This document shows positions 1 to 11,489 of a DNA stretch of 64,000 bases, piece after piece. Below the pieces are notes generated by a model. It saw only the letters and a program-made list of their open reading frames with translations. It did not search any database and had not been told where the DNA came from. This DNA is from Jacaranda mimosifolia (taxonomy: Eukaryota > Streptophyta > Magnoliopsida > Lamiales > Bignoniaceae). Position 1 is the first letter of the stretch. Every line of letters starts with the position of its first letter. The position numbers were made by a program, and so were the translations under genes. The stretch covers positions 9,425,001-9,489,000 of the forward strand of contig CM032123.1 of assembly GCA_018894105.1 (NCBI GenBank), in the 5' to 3' direction.

Positions 1-91
1 TTGTTTTATAATTTTTCATCTTAGAACATTATTTAACCATGTCAAGAAAATATTTTGTACATATATTCCTAATAATTGTTTCTTGTCAGAG

Positions 92-177
92 AGTGAAAGA
101 TCCTATGAAACAAAAAGAAGTTCAGAAGAAACATGAAACACAGAGAACAAATACTGGTTCACATGCTCCTAATCCAA
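92..177 (+). CDS. MBD-like gene copy A, penultimate exon
   Basis: Internal exon of the first copy of a small tandemly repeated gene; the 5' part lies before the window. It follows a pyrimidine-rich tract with two possible acceptors (CAG at 87-89, or the AG at 90-91) and ends at a consensus donor GTAAGT (178-183). It encodes a Lys/Arg/Gln-rich peptide starting RVKDPMKQKEVQKKHE, which could serve as a basic nuclear-localisation or DNA-contact segment. The aligned exon of copy C (27774-27860) keeps the same frame and splice sites. The MBD assignment comes only from the first exon of copies B and C, so function is inferred. Exon structure is fairly sure; the family name is tentative. Confidence 0.5.
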
Positions 178-741
178 GTAAGTTTCCAAACATCATACAC
201 AAACATACACACCAAATATAAATGTAATTTTTGTTATATGAACAAATATGATAACATGCCCAGGTATATAATTTTTGCTTGACATTAGTGCGATGATTGG
301 TTTCAATAACTTAAATTTTTTTGGCCAAATAGTTAATGATTTTTGTTGATTGTTAATATTGGGTACTCTTTCCAAACGTCATAAAGTCTTTGTTGACTTG
401 GACTAGGGATGAGACATAATTTTACCATCAATTTAATATATAATATACCTTCCAACCTATGTTCATGGGTCTTGTATGAAGCAATGCGACACTATGAATA
501 TAAGTTGAAAATAGTTGAAGTTTTACTTTATTTTGTCTTTTTATATTGTTACTCCTAAAAGTAGTTCTTGATGGTTAGTTATATCAAATTCTTACGTTAT
601 TGCAAATTGAGTTACATATATTCTCTTGATCACCATCTAAATCCTAAAATTATTTTCTACTTCTACATGTATGATGATTTTACCAGTTGATGAGAAAGAA
701 TGCATGTTAATATTTTGTTTATGCTGAAAATGCAATTGCAG

Positions 742-857
742 GAGCAACTACATTCCGAACCTCAAGAAGGCTTGCTGGGCTTGAACCAGAGTTAACTCCC
801 GAGTTTGAATTTAATAAACCTTTGGAATATATAATCAAGGATAAGCATAAAGAGTAG
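742..857 (+). CDS. MBD-like gene copy A, last exon
   Basis: Terminal exon. It starts after the acceptor TTGCAG (736-741) and ends at TAG 855-857. Joined to the exon at 92-177 with the A|GA split codon, it stays open for 38 more residues, including RTSRRLAGLEPEL and an acidic/aromatic stretch EFEFNKPLEYIIK. The same C-terminus occurs in copy C (28611-28725) with about two thirds of residues conserved, and a ruined version lies at about 2770-2868. Small basic plant chromatin proteins often carry an RRSxRLAG-type motif like this one, which fits a nuclear role, but I do not recognise the exact protein. Confidence 0.5.
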
Positions 858-1146
858 GATTTGATGGTGATGAATTAAAGACTAAACCTATTAGTAAGTA
901 CAAGAAAACAGTTTAGTTCTTGTACATTGCATGAATCTCCTTTGGTTGTATTTCATATCTATAATTTAGTTATGATACATTGACTGGTTCAATTATCAAA
1001 TATTGTGAGATTGTATAACTTGTTGTGCTTGTGGTTTTCATTTGTCTTTTCAATGTTCTCCAAGTTACTTTAAAATTATTTATTTACATCGAATACTATT
1101 GTATGTTTGATTAAGAGTAGAACTATGTAAAATGTTAGTTGTTATT
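858..1146. other. 3' flank of copy A
   Basis: AT-rich DNA downstream of the copy A stop codon. It aligns by eye with the 3' flank of copy C (28726-29000), for example in the motif AAAGACTAAACCTA and the stretch TTTTCAATGTT, so it belongs to the duplicated unit. No further exon is visible. Confidence 0.45.
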
Positions 1147-3188
1147 TAATGCATGGCATGTAAAATTGGAGCAGATTTTTGCTCCCATGGAAATCTTGGC
1201 GAATGGAAGATCTTCTGTGATATGTAAGCATTAGTGTCTATCTTGGTTCTAAGTTTTAAGGGATCAAAAACTAGTTATAAGCCTTGCAAGGAAAAAAAAA
1301 AGGAATTTTCCTCATTACATTTGTGTTCATAAAGATACATATTAAAACAAGATAATTTTTTTTCCTTCTCTTTATCTTCTTTAGTTATGGTAGTAAGTTT
1401 TATTGCTTTTACTAAATTGATAACAAGACCTCGCAACAATTATTCTATCAAATGTTTGTGTTATTTAGAACATTTTTTTAAAATAGAAAACAAAAATAAG
1501 AACTACATTTCAAAAAGCCGTGTAACCTGAATTAAAATAGAAATTGAAAAAAGAAATATCCCAATAAATATCTTTGATTATGGAGTTATTGTGAATCAAC
1601 ATAGTTAACTATTCACGTTGTGACTTGTATGAATTTCTCCTATAGGAATTTGATGCATCAACTTTGAGAACATCCAATTCATAACACAAGACGAAGCCCA
1701 AAGTAAGAAAAGCCTAAATAAAATCCGCGAAAAGGAGAAACCAAGTTCTAGTATTAGGGTAAGACATAAGATCCATTCCAAATTTGATGTGTGTTCCTTG
1801 ATATCTTTATGCATATGTTTGTATTGTTCCTATTTTTATTGATACTTTATTTTTACTTATCATTTTCCTCATCATAAGATTTAAATAAATTATGAACGTA
1901 TTAAAGGTCTTTCATCTCTGAAAATTCTAGTTAAACCAAATTTGGTTGAACCTAAATCAATCATATAATAAGTTGAGAGTGATGTTATACCTAAGAGGGG
2001 TGTAAATTGGGACTTTCCAAAATTTTATGCAACATAACTGTGATGCTTAAAAACTTTTACTTTGATAAAATAGTAAGTCTCGTTCAAAAAGTATTTTGAG
2101 TTGATGACTAAAATTTTTGAAACCAATTAAACTATATCAGTAAGAGCAATAGTGATATGGATAATAATGCACAATTAGAAGGCGTAGTAATTTATAGTGA
2201 TTTGGCAAAAAAGTCTACATCCACTACCTAAATTTTAACCTAGAATTTAAAAACCTATCAAATTAATATCAATTAATGTTTGTACAAATCAAACTCAAGT
2301 AATTTAAAGGTAAATAAGATAAGCGAAAAAACAACCAAAAGCGTAATAAACCAGCTCACAAAAGAGAGTAAAACACTAAAGGAGAAGTAAACCATTTCCT
2401 AAGGAATAAACAATCCAAAAAATGCTCCTGAACCAAGTAGTCTATGGTCAAGTTTGGGGAACTTCTACCAACCAAACTAGAACAAACTTTATGAACTAAT
2501 GCATGAGTTATTGTCATTCCATATGGCAAGTGTTGGACTCTCCTCTTAGACCAGAACTGACCAACAAAGATATTTCCAACAATAATACTCTATTGGCTCT
2601 CTTCATCAATGGGTCCCTCCAAAAAGAACAGTAGAAAGCAAGGAATTATAACAAATTAAACACAATACAGAAAAGAGTAAATAGGTGCATGAGAGTAATC
2701 ATATGTATGATGATTTTAGTAGTTGATGAGAAACAATGCATGCCAATAGTGTTTTTATTGAAAATGCAACTATAAAAACCAATTAGATCCTGACCTAGCT
2801 AACTTTTAAATTTATGTTTAATAAACCTTTGGAATATGTAATCAATGACAATCCTTAGGAATAGGATTTGAGGTTGACAAACAGAAATCTAAAGATATTA
2901 ATAAGTATATGAAAATAATAAAATCCTATATAGTGCATGAATTCCTCAGTTGTATTCATTTTGTGACATTTAGTTAAGATACACAAACTTTAACTTTTAT
3001 GTCAAAGATATTACTCAAACAAAGAGATTTTTTAATATGGAAAGTCTTCATTAGATAAAATTACCAGATAACTTGTGAAAAAACTATTTTTCTCAAGTTT
3101 CATGATAATATAAATGGTAAAATTTACGCAATTGGTTGTAGACTAGAAACTTATTCAACTCAAGATATAAAATCCTAATTTAATATTA
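1147..3188 (+). pseudogene. MBD-like copy A', decayed middle and 3' part
   Basis: A second, badly decayed copy placed directly after copy A. About 1180-2000 aligns with intron-plus-exon DNA of copy B (16390-17150) and copy C (19870-20600). It includes an exon-like block at 1646-1758 with acceptor TATAG and donor GTAAG, which reads EFDASTLRTSNS and then meets TAA. About 2690-3000 aligns with the last exon and flank of copy A (655-970), but the acceptor AG is lost and stop codons interrupt the frame around 2785-2810; only the stretch coding NKPLEY is still clear. The first exon and the Lys-rich exon are absent. I read it as a pseudogene left by unequal duplication. Confidence 0.5.
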
Positions 3189-4109
3189 GGGTAAATAGCA
3201 GACACCCCCTAATGTATAGAGTCATTTCGTAGCACCCCACCTGAGGTATAGCCCACAACTTGGGACGCTACTTAGTTCAATCCCTTAGCATGCAAACATC
3301 ATATCCGATAGGCCCGTAATTTTTTTTACATATCTCCAATCGAAAACAACAATTCACAGCATGCTTCAAACTTAATGCAGAATTAATATCAGAGTGATAT
3401 ATACCATACTAACGTTTCAATAGTACTTAAGACCAAAATGTCCTCTCCAGTATCAGAACATACATGCCATAAGTCTTAATTCGACCTAACATATTACAAT
3501 ATCTCTAACCTAAGATAACCAATAGTGAATTCATTTATATATATATATATATTCACCAAAATACTATTACAAATCATATCCTTGTCAGTTCTACCATCGA
3601 TCAGTTCACCATATATCATACCTGCCTGAGAGAAATCAAATGACACATGAAGGTGAGTCTTAAGGACTCAGTGAGGGATAATAAGTAACAGTACAAGGAT
3701 CAGTCGAAGAATTAGTAATTCAACAGAGAACTACTGGCATGAATAAACAAGAAAAGCATGAATGCTAGATCAAGAACGTTTTCAAACAATTAGTGACTGC
3801 TAGTCCGAAGACTGTGACCGTTGGCTCATCGGCATGGTCATCTCGACCAATCCTGCTCGGGAGGTCTAGGGACATCTCAACCAATCCCAATTCGGAAGAA
3901 ATTTATCGTTGGCTCGTATGGCCTGGGACATCAGCCCGATCTAGACTGGGAAACCACTCTAGCCTTATTGCTCCTTGAGCAAAGTACAATTAAGAATAGC
4001 AAACCCAATCACATATGCAACTCAATAAAATAAGCATAGCATGCATATCAGAATACCCTTATACCCTCGTAGCAATTCATCAATTCAATCATATCATTTA
4101 AATATTAAC

Positions 4110-4205
4110 ACTGGCTCAAGCATGACAGATCAGCAATAATACTGGCTCAAGCATGACAGCTTGGCAATAATACTGGCTCAAGCATAACAGCTTGGCAAAG
4201 CACTC
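4110..4205. repeat. 33-bp direct repeats inside LTR 1
   Basis: Three copies of a unit built on ACTGGCTCAAGCATGACAG followed by (C/T)TGGCAATAAT, in tandem. The reverse complement corresponds to the AAGC(C)ATCATGCTTGGGTAAG-type repeats in the gypsy LTRs at 30005 and 35586, which supports the family link. Confidence 0.6.
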
Positions 4206-4560
4206 GGCCAAATAATTCTCTTGTACAAATCTTTCAGTTCAATCCATCAATCAATTGTTAACATGGCAGAACAATGATATTCAAAACAAACCAATAAAAG
4301 AGAACAAAGCCAAAGAACAATATACAGTACAAAATCAATCAGGATGACAACAAACAAGATAGTGAAAGTTCATGGCCAGAACGAAACAGTCAGTGTGTCA
4401 ATAAAATGCTTTTAGGAAACAAGCCCTCACAGGATGTCCAATCAATAACAAATACTGTTCAATCAGTTCATAGGATTCAATTACGATAGGCTGTCAATTC
4501 TAATAATGATAAGCAATTTACCTTCACAGGGGTGCACAAGGCAATTATCAAATTGATGAA

Positions 4561-4925
4561 ACCTCATAGGGTTCAGAAGTCAATGAATAACGATGAATAA
4601 TGATACATATCAAATTGATAGAACCTCACAAGGTTCAGAAGTCAATGAATAACAATGATCAATGATAGGTATCAAACCAATAGAATTTCACAGGGTTCAA
4701 AAGTCAATGAATAACAATGATCAACAACAGATACCAAATCAATAGAAACTCATAGGGTTAGAAGTTAATGAATAATAATGATCAATGATAGGTATCAAAT
4801 CAATTGAAGATCATAGGGTTCAAAAGTCAATGAGTAACGATGATCAATGATAGGTATCAAATCAACAGAAACTCATAGGGTTTGAAATTCAATAACACAT
4901 ACAATTTAATCGATATGAATATCAA
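4561..4925. repeat. 62-bp tandem repeat inside LTR 1
   Basis: Six imperfect units spaced 61-62 bases apart, each marked by a version of AACCTCATAGGGTTCAGAAG then TCAATGAATAAC. Marker starts are near 4561, 4623, 4685, 4747, 4808 and 4870. The array is not seen at this length in the sister LTRs at 11490 and 45814, so it is likely a local expansion that partly explains the greater length of this LTR. Confidence 0.75.
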
Positions 4926-7756
4926 AGTAGTAGCCTCTCGAGGCATTCAACAATCAATAGCAGATACTGATCAATCAATACAATTACCAGATTTGTGGAA
5001 CCTCTTAGGATTCAACAATCGGTAGCAGATACTGTTCAATTAACACAATTACTAGGTTGGTGGAACCTCATAGGGTTCAACAATTAACGAATATCTGTAA
5101 TCAAAATAATAACCCAAAGTGGGAGTCTCTCACCATAAAATCATAAAATGCGAGTCAAAGCCTACTAGTTCGCTGGGTCCAACTCCTTGTCACCTAACCA
5201 AAAGATAGGTTCACTGTTAAATTTCTTATTTGACCCTATAATACGATTATACACTTAATAGTCTAAAATCTATAATAACTCCATTAATACAATAATTAGG
5301 GTTCGTACGTCTTAAACATCACTGAACGTGCAAATCACGCTGGTCTCGATAAAAGATTAATATCAAGTCCTAAATCGTCCGGTTGATCTTGCCACAACAT
5401 ACTAAATCGATAACAATGGTCAAATATCCGTTAAAACTCCATATTAACTCAAATTTATTGCATGATAATACAAATCCGAGTTCACTAAGCTTATAATGGT
5501 ATATGCATGACCCAAATCTTAGTTCTGTATCATCTCAATTAACCAAATTATTGCCATTTAGGTTCCAAATTCATAAAATGAGGGTTTCTCCACCTAATTA
5601 ACCTAATTAATCAAAGATCATTACGCGATATGACAAAATTTAAATCCATTAACTTATGCAATTATACACATGTCTAAATTTTTCCCGATCAATTCGCGTA
5701 TTCTTCATTTGTACAATATATTGCAAGACTTGAAGGTATATATACATACACATGCATTCAACTACGACCTAAATCCGGCTATTTACTTAATATCTTCTTA
5801 TCGGAGCCTCAGAATTACGATCAGTTTGCGTGCATGTGATCACTGCGACGAGATGAAGATTTTGTCCTATCGTCGCTGTCGAATATGGTCACGACCACCA
5901 CCGAAAGATGTGCCTCAGCTCCACAAATCAAATACCCAAGTCAACTTTGAATTTTTCTATCGGGAAGGTCCTCAATTGGCTAAAAAATGCCAGCTCGCCA
6001 CCATCATGTCGTGACTATTTTTCCTTAATTTTGTCGCCTTCATCGCCTGAAACTTCAATCAAAGCCCACCATCTTCATCCTTGAGCTGAAACCTTTCAAA
6101 CCCACTAGCTGCATATGTGTTTCTGTTGCCCGATGGTGGAGACCCACCAATCTCCGCCACGACCCGATCAGCCTTTGCGTTTCTCGGTGGTCTTGGCAGA
6201 GATGGAGGTTGCAGAGGGTATTTTTGGGTTCATGGTGAAGTGGGGAAGAAGGTTATGTGACTGGTTCGAGGTTTGGGGTGGGGGCCGGAGGTTCACCAGT
6301 GAGAGAGGAAATAGGGTGTTTCGGTGGGAAGAAAGAAAATGTGGGGGGAGAAAATGAGAACTCCATGTTTATAATATGGCACTTTCTTAAATTGCGGATT
6401 GACCCAACCAGGATTTCTATCCAGTCTCCAATTGAGTCCTTCAGAGTTCGAACATCTTCAAATTCAGTCCTTATGCTTACAGATGCCTCAATTTCACCTG
6501 TTGACCAAAAATAATTCCAAATTGACCCACAAAACTTCTAAATGTTGGTCAATTAGGTTTTATCAAATTGCAATTCGACCCCAAAACTTCCAAAATTCTT
6601 GCAATTAAATCATTTTCATTATTTTTTGAGCCCTAAAATCCGACCAACTAATACCTTAATTTTCTAAATCCTTATTTTCCAAAAATACCAAATTTTAGGG
6701 GTGGTACACATTTGCACTTTGCCCCCTAATCGTTGCAAGTGTGTGAAACAATTACCCAACCGAATGTGCCCAAACACCCTATGCTCCAATTTTCCAGTGA
6801 TATATTTTAAAATTATTACACTTTATCCCCTGATGTTTTTAAAAAAATTACATTTAGCCACCTAAAGTACTTTGAAATATTATTCTAAATTCTTATTTTG
6901 ATTGAATACAGTGAAATATTTTGCCAAAAATTGCTACCATGCATTACTTCATTGTCAACATATCACTAGTTAGATCAATTTGAGTTATCTGAAATGTATT
7001 AACCAACTTGATGGTTAATTTTTTTTCTAAATTGATGTGTGTAAGATAATTAAAAAATATTTTTAGACTTCTATTACCAAATAATTGTTATGATGTACTT
7101 TTAAATTTGTGCTTATTTGTTTAGTTAAGTGTGTAAGTGGTTTAGAGTTTCAATTTGAATAAGAGTAAGATATGTGACTCTAGTCAGATGAATGTTGGCA
7201 ATAAATGATGTAGATCTTAGTATCAACATTATCTCTCTCATTTATTACTTATCTAAATTAAAAATATTTAAATAACATTTGCTAACAAATATGCATGATA
7301 TTACATTGATATAAAAATCAATTAGGGTATAATTATAAAATTAGTTTTAACCATGTCATGCATATAAACTAAGTAAATATAATAAGAAAATTAATTTGAA
7401 ATTATATGATAGCTCAAACTGATATAATTGTCCATATATCATCAAGTGACTAGTGTGTGATAATATTTTTTATAAAATATTTTACTTTATTCCCCAAACA
7501 ATAAAAAACTAAGGATAAAAGTGCAATACTTTAGAATGATTAGGTTGTTAAATGCACATTTTGTTAAAGTTGATGAGGTAAAGTGTACCATGCTCAAAGT
7601 ATTCCAGCATCTCCTATGGAATATTCCACTGAAAAATGGAACGAGGGAGTATTCAATCACATTTAACCAAGGTTGGGTAACCATTCTGCACATTTACAAC
7701 AGTTGGGGGGCACAGTGCATATGACCCTATATGTTGGAGCACATCATGTAATAATC

Positions 7757-8582
7757 AAGTTCTTTTGGCAATTGGCACCAATTTAAGATGAAAGAGGGTT
7801 TACAAAGGTAAAGGTTCATTTTTTATGAATAAAAATAGCCATGAAAATAGCATAAATTTTTTAAGATAAAATACAAAATAATGATTAAATAATTTTTATA
7901 AGCAAAGAGGCCATGAATAAACTACATTTTCTGAGAGAACCATTACTATTTAACCTAGGATAAATCATATTTATATAGTTCTTAAATTTAAATTTTGAAC
8001 CTTTAAGGTCTATATTATATTAAAGATGTGACCTTATCATCCACAAAAGTTAATTTTGTAATTTTTGCCACTTTATTACTTATTGCTAAATTTTTACTGC
8101 CAAATTTCGGGCTTGGGAACCTATATGGGAGATGGAGAAGACTCAATTAAAACAATAGATAGATCATTAGCATCAAAAAATCGAGAATACAAAGGCGAAA
8201 ATTTGAAAGCTAAAAGAGAAGAAATCTCCATCAGTCAATGGTTCAATAGCTTATGGCGCAGAGTATATATGGCATATACTCCATGCTTGCCAAACCTTTA
8301 CCATCTAGCATCCATTGCTCCATGCCCACCAGCTCGGGGCCATCACAAACCACCCTGATAGTATCCACCTCCAGCGGATTATTATTTCATACCCTGATAG
8401 TACATTTCCTAAGGTACTGCCTACCGTTCCATCATCCTCTGTATTACCTAATATGAGGATAGAGAACCAATAAGGAATAGAGATTTAGATGACGATAGGG
8501 ATAATTGAACTATATTTTGTTTTTTAGTATATTTTATTGTTTAATGGATATTTTGTTTAGAGATTTTGTTATTTCATTTAGT
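7757..8582. other. Unassigned AT-rich spacer
   Basis: No recognisable gene or repeat boundary. An open frame at 8065-8358 has no domain, no conserved duplicate in the window and no convincing splice context, so I do not call it. Confidence 0.4.
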
Positions 8583-9754
8583 TGTTGAAATTTAGTTTAT
8601 TGATTTAATTATTTGTTGTGGTTTAAATTGAATGATTTGCTGTGATTTGAGTTCATGATTTTGTTGTATGTGTGGTAATTGGCATAATTTAAGCCTAATT
8701 ACATGTTTAATTATATTTGGATGGATGCCAATAATGGTTGGAATCCAAAGATAATTATGGTGTTTGAAATAGAGAAAGAAAATTGGTTGAGTGGTATGAA
8801 TTGATTTGTCCCACATAGGAAATTTGACAAAGGGGAGACAAGCTTATGCCTTATAATACCAAGTGGAGGAATTGAAGGGTTATTTCAACCCTTCACTTGT
8901 CCCACATTGGTTTTATAAAGAAATATGGACTAGTATATATTGAACTTAAATATGAATGCTTGTTAAAGTGTTCATTAAGGGGTTCATATAAATGGACCAC
9001 ACGTGCGCGCTGCCGCCGCCACCCAGCCCAGCTCCGGATTCGTGTTGCGAGCGCGGGTGTTAAGGCAAATTGTCTCAGTCTTATCTTTTTGGATGAAATT
9101 CAATTGGAATTTTGAATTTAAAAATTCAAACTACTTAATTGGGGCTTGATCGGATAAAGGGGCTGACTAAGTAAAGTTCGGATAAGGGCTTGATCGGATA
9201 AGGGTCTGACTAAGTCAAGACCCATTGGCGATTAGCTTGATCTGATCGAATAAGGTCAAGACCCGTTGGAGATTAAGCTGATAATTAGAGATATAGCTGA
9301 GGCTGTTACACGACGTGGCAGAAATTGATTGGGTACATGACGTGTTAGAGGCCACTATTTAGCAGACTCTAACTACAGCCGGCCCTAATTTTCTTCTATA
9401 AATAGCCGCCTCGGGCAGACTTTGAGAAACACACACAATTCGGTAGGTTAAAAATCTCTGATATTTCCCTCTCTGATATATTCTCCCCGCCTTTTCCATT
9501 TTTGGCTATTTTATTCTAATTCTGGCGATTGAGTACTATTCAAGATGAACGAGATGAAGTGCACCTGATCATTCTGGACCATCTCATCCTGGGAGGAGCA
9601 GCGATGTACCCGTTGCACTGGTGAGTCAGGGTGTTTGTTTCTTCAAGGTAAATAGAATTCTATGATTTGGTCTTATAATTGGTTCTATTACGATACAAAA
9701 TCTTAAGATAAGTTCCTTTTTTTTCCTTGTATTAAATTACAGATACTGACAACA
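8583..9754 (+). repeat. Copia-style solo or truncated LTR
   Basis: LTR-like segment with ends TGTTGA...GACAACA (inverted TGTTG/CAACA). It contains TTGTCCCACAT motifs at 8808 and 8897, a TATA box TATAAATA at 9397-9404 and a plausible transcript start some 30 bases later. The order (AT-rich U3, TATA box, GC-richer R/U5) is typical of plant LTRs. The 5-bp flanks TTAGT and TGCTT do not match, so the right end is uncertain; CAACA at 10007-10011 is an alternative. No primer-binding site or protein domain follows. Confidence 0.45.
9397..9404 (+). promoter_or_regulatory. TATA box of the LTR
   Basis: TATAAATA followed by a GC-rich leader, placed in the last third of the LTR as expected for a U3/R border. 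Confidence 0.5.
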
Positions 9755-10489
9755 TGCTTTATTGTTTTGATGCCTTGGTTGATATGTAATTTTTGGCTTT
9801 TCCTGGACTCGTATCTAATTGGATATATGCATGAATTCTATTATGCCTTGATTATGATGAATTTGGACCATGCATGTTATGCCTAAATTTATAATTTGAT
9901 AAATACGCACGTTTTGCCGTCTTGATTATCTGCTTGTTGATAATCTGAATTGGTTTATCGATTTATCTAGTTGCACTGTTGCATGTTGATAATACTCATA
10001 TCCTAGCAACAACAGTATGTTGGGCATGAGTTGGTAGTTTGAATTAATGTCCATTGATACAAGTTTTTAAAAATTTAGAAAATATTAAAAATAAATATAT
10101 AAAAAATTACAGAATGTTTGCAAAGAAACTTTTTCCTCAAAAAACATAATTAAATGATATTTGCAAGAGAAAAATATCCTTGGCAAAAGTAAATATAGAA
10201 AATTAATTTTGCAAGAGAAAATCCCTCAAATTGTTGCCCATTAAAAAAAAATTATATACTTTTGCAAAGGAAAAATCCCTTGTGAAGGAATTCATTGTAA
10301 AATCTCTCACAAACACTAAACAATCTGTAGCATGTCATCATTTTTTCATGGAAATGTCCCATAAAATTTTATGAGGAACATTTTCCAAAAATTCCCTCAT
10401 AAAATTTTGCAATTGGCCTTCTTTCGTAGGACTTTTCTATAGCAATATCTCTTACAAAAGTTTTTTTCTGATGGACTATGCTATTTTTA
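9755..10489. other. Spacer with GCAAGGGA-type repeats
   Basis: AT-rich DNA. From 10110 to 10460 it carries scattered motifs such as TTTGCAAGAG, AAAAATCCCT and CTCACAAA in both orientations. Similar DNA lies upstream of copy C at 17755-17960. This pattern resembles subterminal repeats of CACTA transposons, but no CACTA terminus is present, so the origin is uncertain. Confidence 0.3.
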
Positions 10490-11295
10490 ATTCGCAACAA
10501 GATTTTTTTGGCAGTAATAAATCTCCTATGATAAAATCATTGCATCCTTCAATAGAAACTAATAATCATTACATCATAGTTTGAATATTTTTTGTGAAGA
10601 AACGGTATAATTTTATCATAAATCGTAATTTGAATTAACATTTCATTACGTATAATTATTATAACTAATTAACTTGAACAATGCAATAGAAGCACACACC
10701 AAGATAAAGTGAGACAAAAATGCCTAATAGGATTTTTACTTAAGACTTTGTAGTCTTAAGGCCTCAACTTCGACTTCATAGCAAAATTATTATTGTCCGT
10801 TGGCTTTTTGATAATCATTTAATTCATAATTCCTTTAACACTCTTTATATAAAAATTGTCATGAAATTGAGATACTTCCAAGTTTAGGAACTTGTTCTTT
10901 AAATTGTCCATTTTATTTCCCATCGAACCTCTAAGTTTTACAAAAAATAACATCCTAATGCAAGATATATCTATAAGGCCATGCCTTGATTCCCCGCCAC
11001 CTTGTGCCTTTAAATTAGGCAGTTTTAAGACTTGGAAATAAACACAGAGGTGGTTCAATTTTGCATTGGCATGAAATATAATACTCTATGTAATCTACTC
11101 CTAGGATTCTCAACACTAATATTTATCTTATTCTTCATACATTTAAAGCACAACAAACTCTAGTTCACATAAATGTGCAACACTTTGGCCACAAGAAATT
11201 CATTATATACGAGTTTCATCACCCAAAATTATCCAGCCTTTTCTATCCCACATTTACAAAACTTAATTCTAAATTCTAATCCTCTACCACCAGTT
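10490..11295 (+). promoter_or_regulatory. Upstream region of MBD-like copy B
   Basis: Aligned by eye with the region upstream of copy C (17960-18498): shared blocks include AATCATTACATCATAGTT, AAAGTGAGACAAAAATG and TTCACATAAATGT. A TATATA box (11204-11209) sits 92 bases before the start codon; the equivalent in copy C is 93 bases before its start. Copy B has about 260 extra bases at 10770-11030 that copy C lacks, an insertion in B or deletion in C. Confidence 0.4.
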
Positions 11296-11376
11296 ATGGA
11301 AAATTGTGAATCCTTTGTCGTACCTGAAGGTTGGAAACTTGTGAGGAAGGTCAACAACAATGGATCTCTAGTTAAG
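11296..11376 (+). CDS. MBD-like gene copy B, first exon
   Basis: ATG-initiated 27-codon exon ending at a GT donor (11377). The peptide MENCESFVVPEGWKLVRKVN followed by NNGSLVK resembles the start of plant methyl-CpG-binding domains, which open with a P-x-GW-x-x-x-x-x-x-R-x-x-G pattern and continue in a later exon. Copy C has a first exon of exactly the same length (18499-18579). The MBD fold recognises methylated CpG through residues mostly encoded further on, and those cannot be verified here. Copy B is interrupted 113 bases later by a solo LTR, and its last two exons are not present, so this copy is probably dead. Confidence 0.5.
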
Positions 11377-11489
11377 GTTTGTTTGTGCCCGCATGTCTAT
11401 CGATTTTTTCCTTTTTTCTTTCTTTTTTGCTATTAAGCAATTGAATTTTTTTCTCATGCTATGATTGGCATTCCAAATCAAAGTAACGA

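Larger units (their letters stand above)
3228..6708 (-). repeat. Solo LTR 1 of a large Ty3/gypsy-like family
   Basis: A 3481-bp solo LTR in minus orientation. Exact 5-bp target duplications CATTT lie at 3223-3227 and 6709-6713. Read on the minus strand it starts TGTACCACCCCTAAAATTTGG-like and ends GGGGTGCTACG, with the terminal A mutated. Its beginning matches the plus-strand LTR at 33660 (same TTTGGTATTTT...AAATAAGGATTTAG order), so both belong to one family. It holds a 62-bp tandem repeat and a run of GC-richer DNA around 5830-6360. Long open frames in that part (for example 5670-6014 and 6115-6357) have no recognisable domain and are not called as genes. A solo LTR arises by recombination between the two LTRs of a full element. 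Confidence 0.85.
3189..7756. mobile_element. TIR element split by a solo LTR
   Basis: The outer arms are inverted copies of each other. On the left, 3201-3227 continues at 6714-6800 after the LTR insertion; on the right, about 7590-7745 read in reverse matches it, for example TATAGAGTCATTTGCACT against TATAGGGTCATATGCACT, followed by the shared ATTACCCAACC/GTTACCCAACC. The interior (6800-7590) is AT-rich with no protein domain. The long degenerate arms suggest a Mutator-like or similar non-autonomous DNA transposon. I could not define a target duplication, so the ends are accurate only to about 15 bases. Confidence 0.5.

Noticed and set aside
3793..4033. Two overlapping frames near 3.8 kb
   Set aside because: Within LTR 1, no domain, no conservation in sister LTRs.
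5670..6514. Overlapping open frames with Arg/Gly-rich peptides
   Set aside because: They lie inside solo LTR 1 in DNA similar in position to LTRs 2 and 3 and show no domain; chance frames in GC-rich U5-like DNA.
8065..8456. 97- and 67-codon frames
   Set aside because: No domain, splice support or duplicate; composition ordinary for spacer DNA.
9397..9754. Promoter of a host gene
   Set aside because: TATA box lies within an LTR-like unit and no gene follows.
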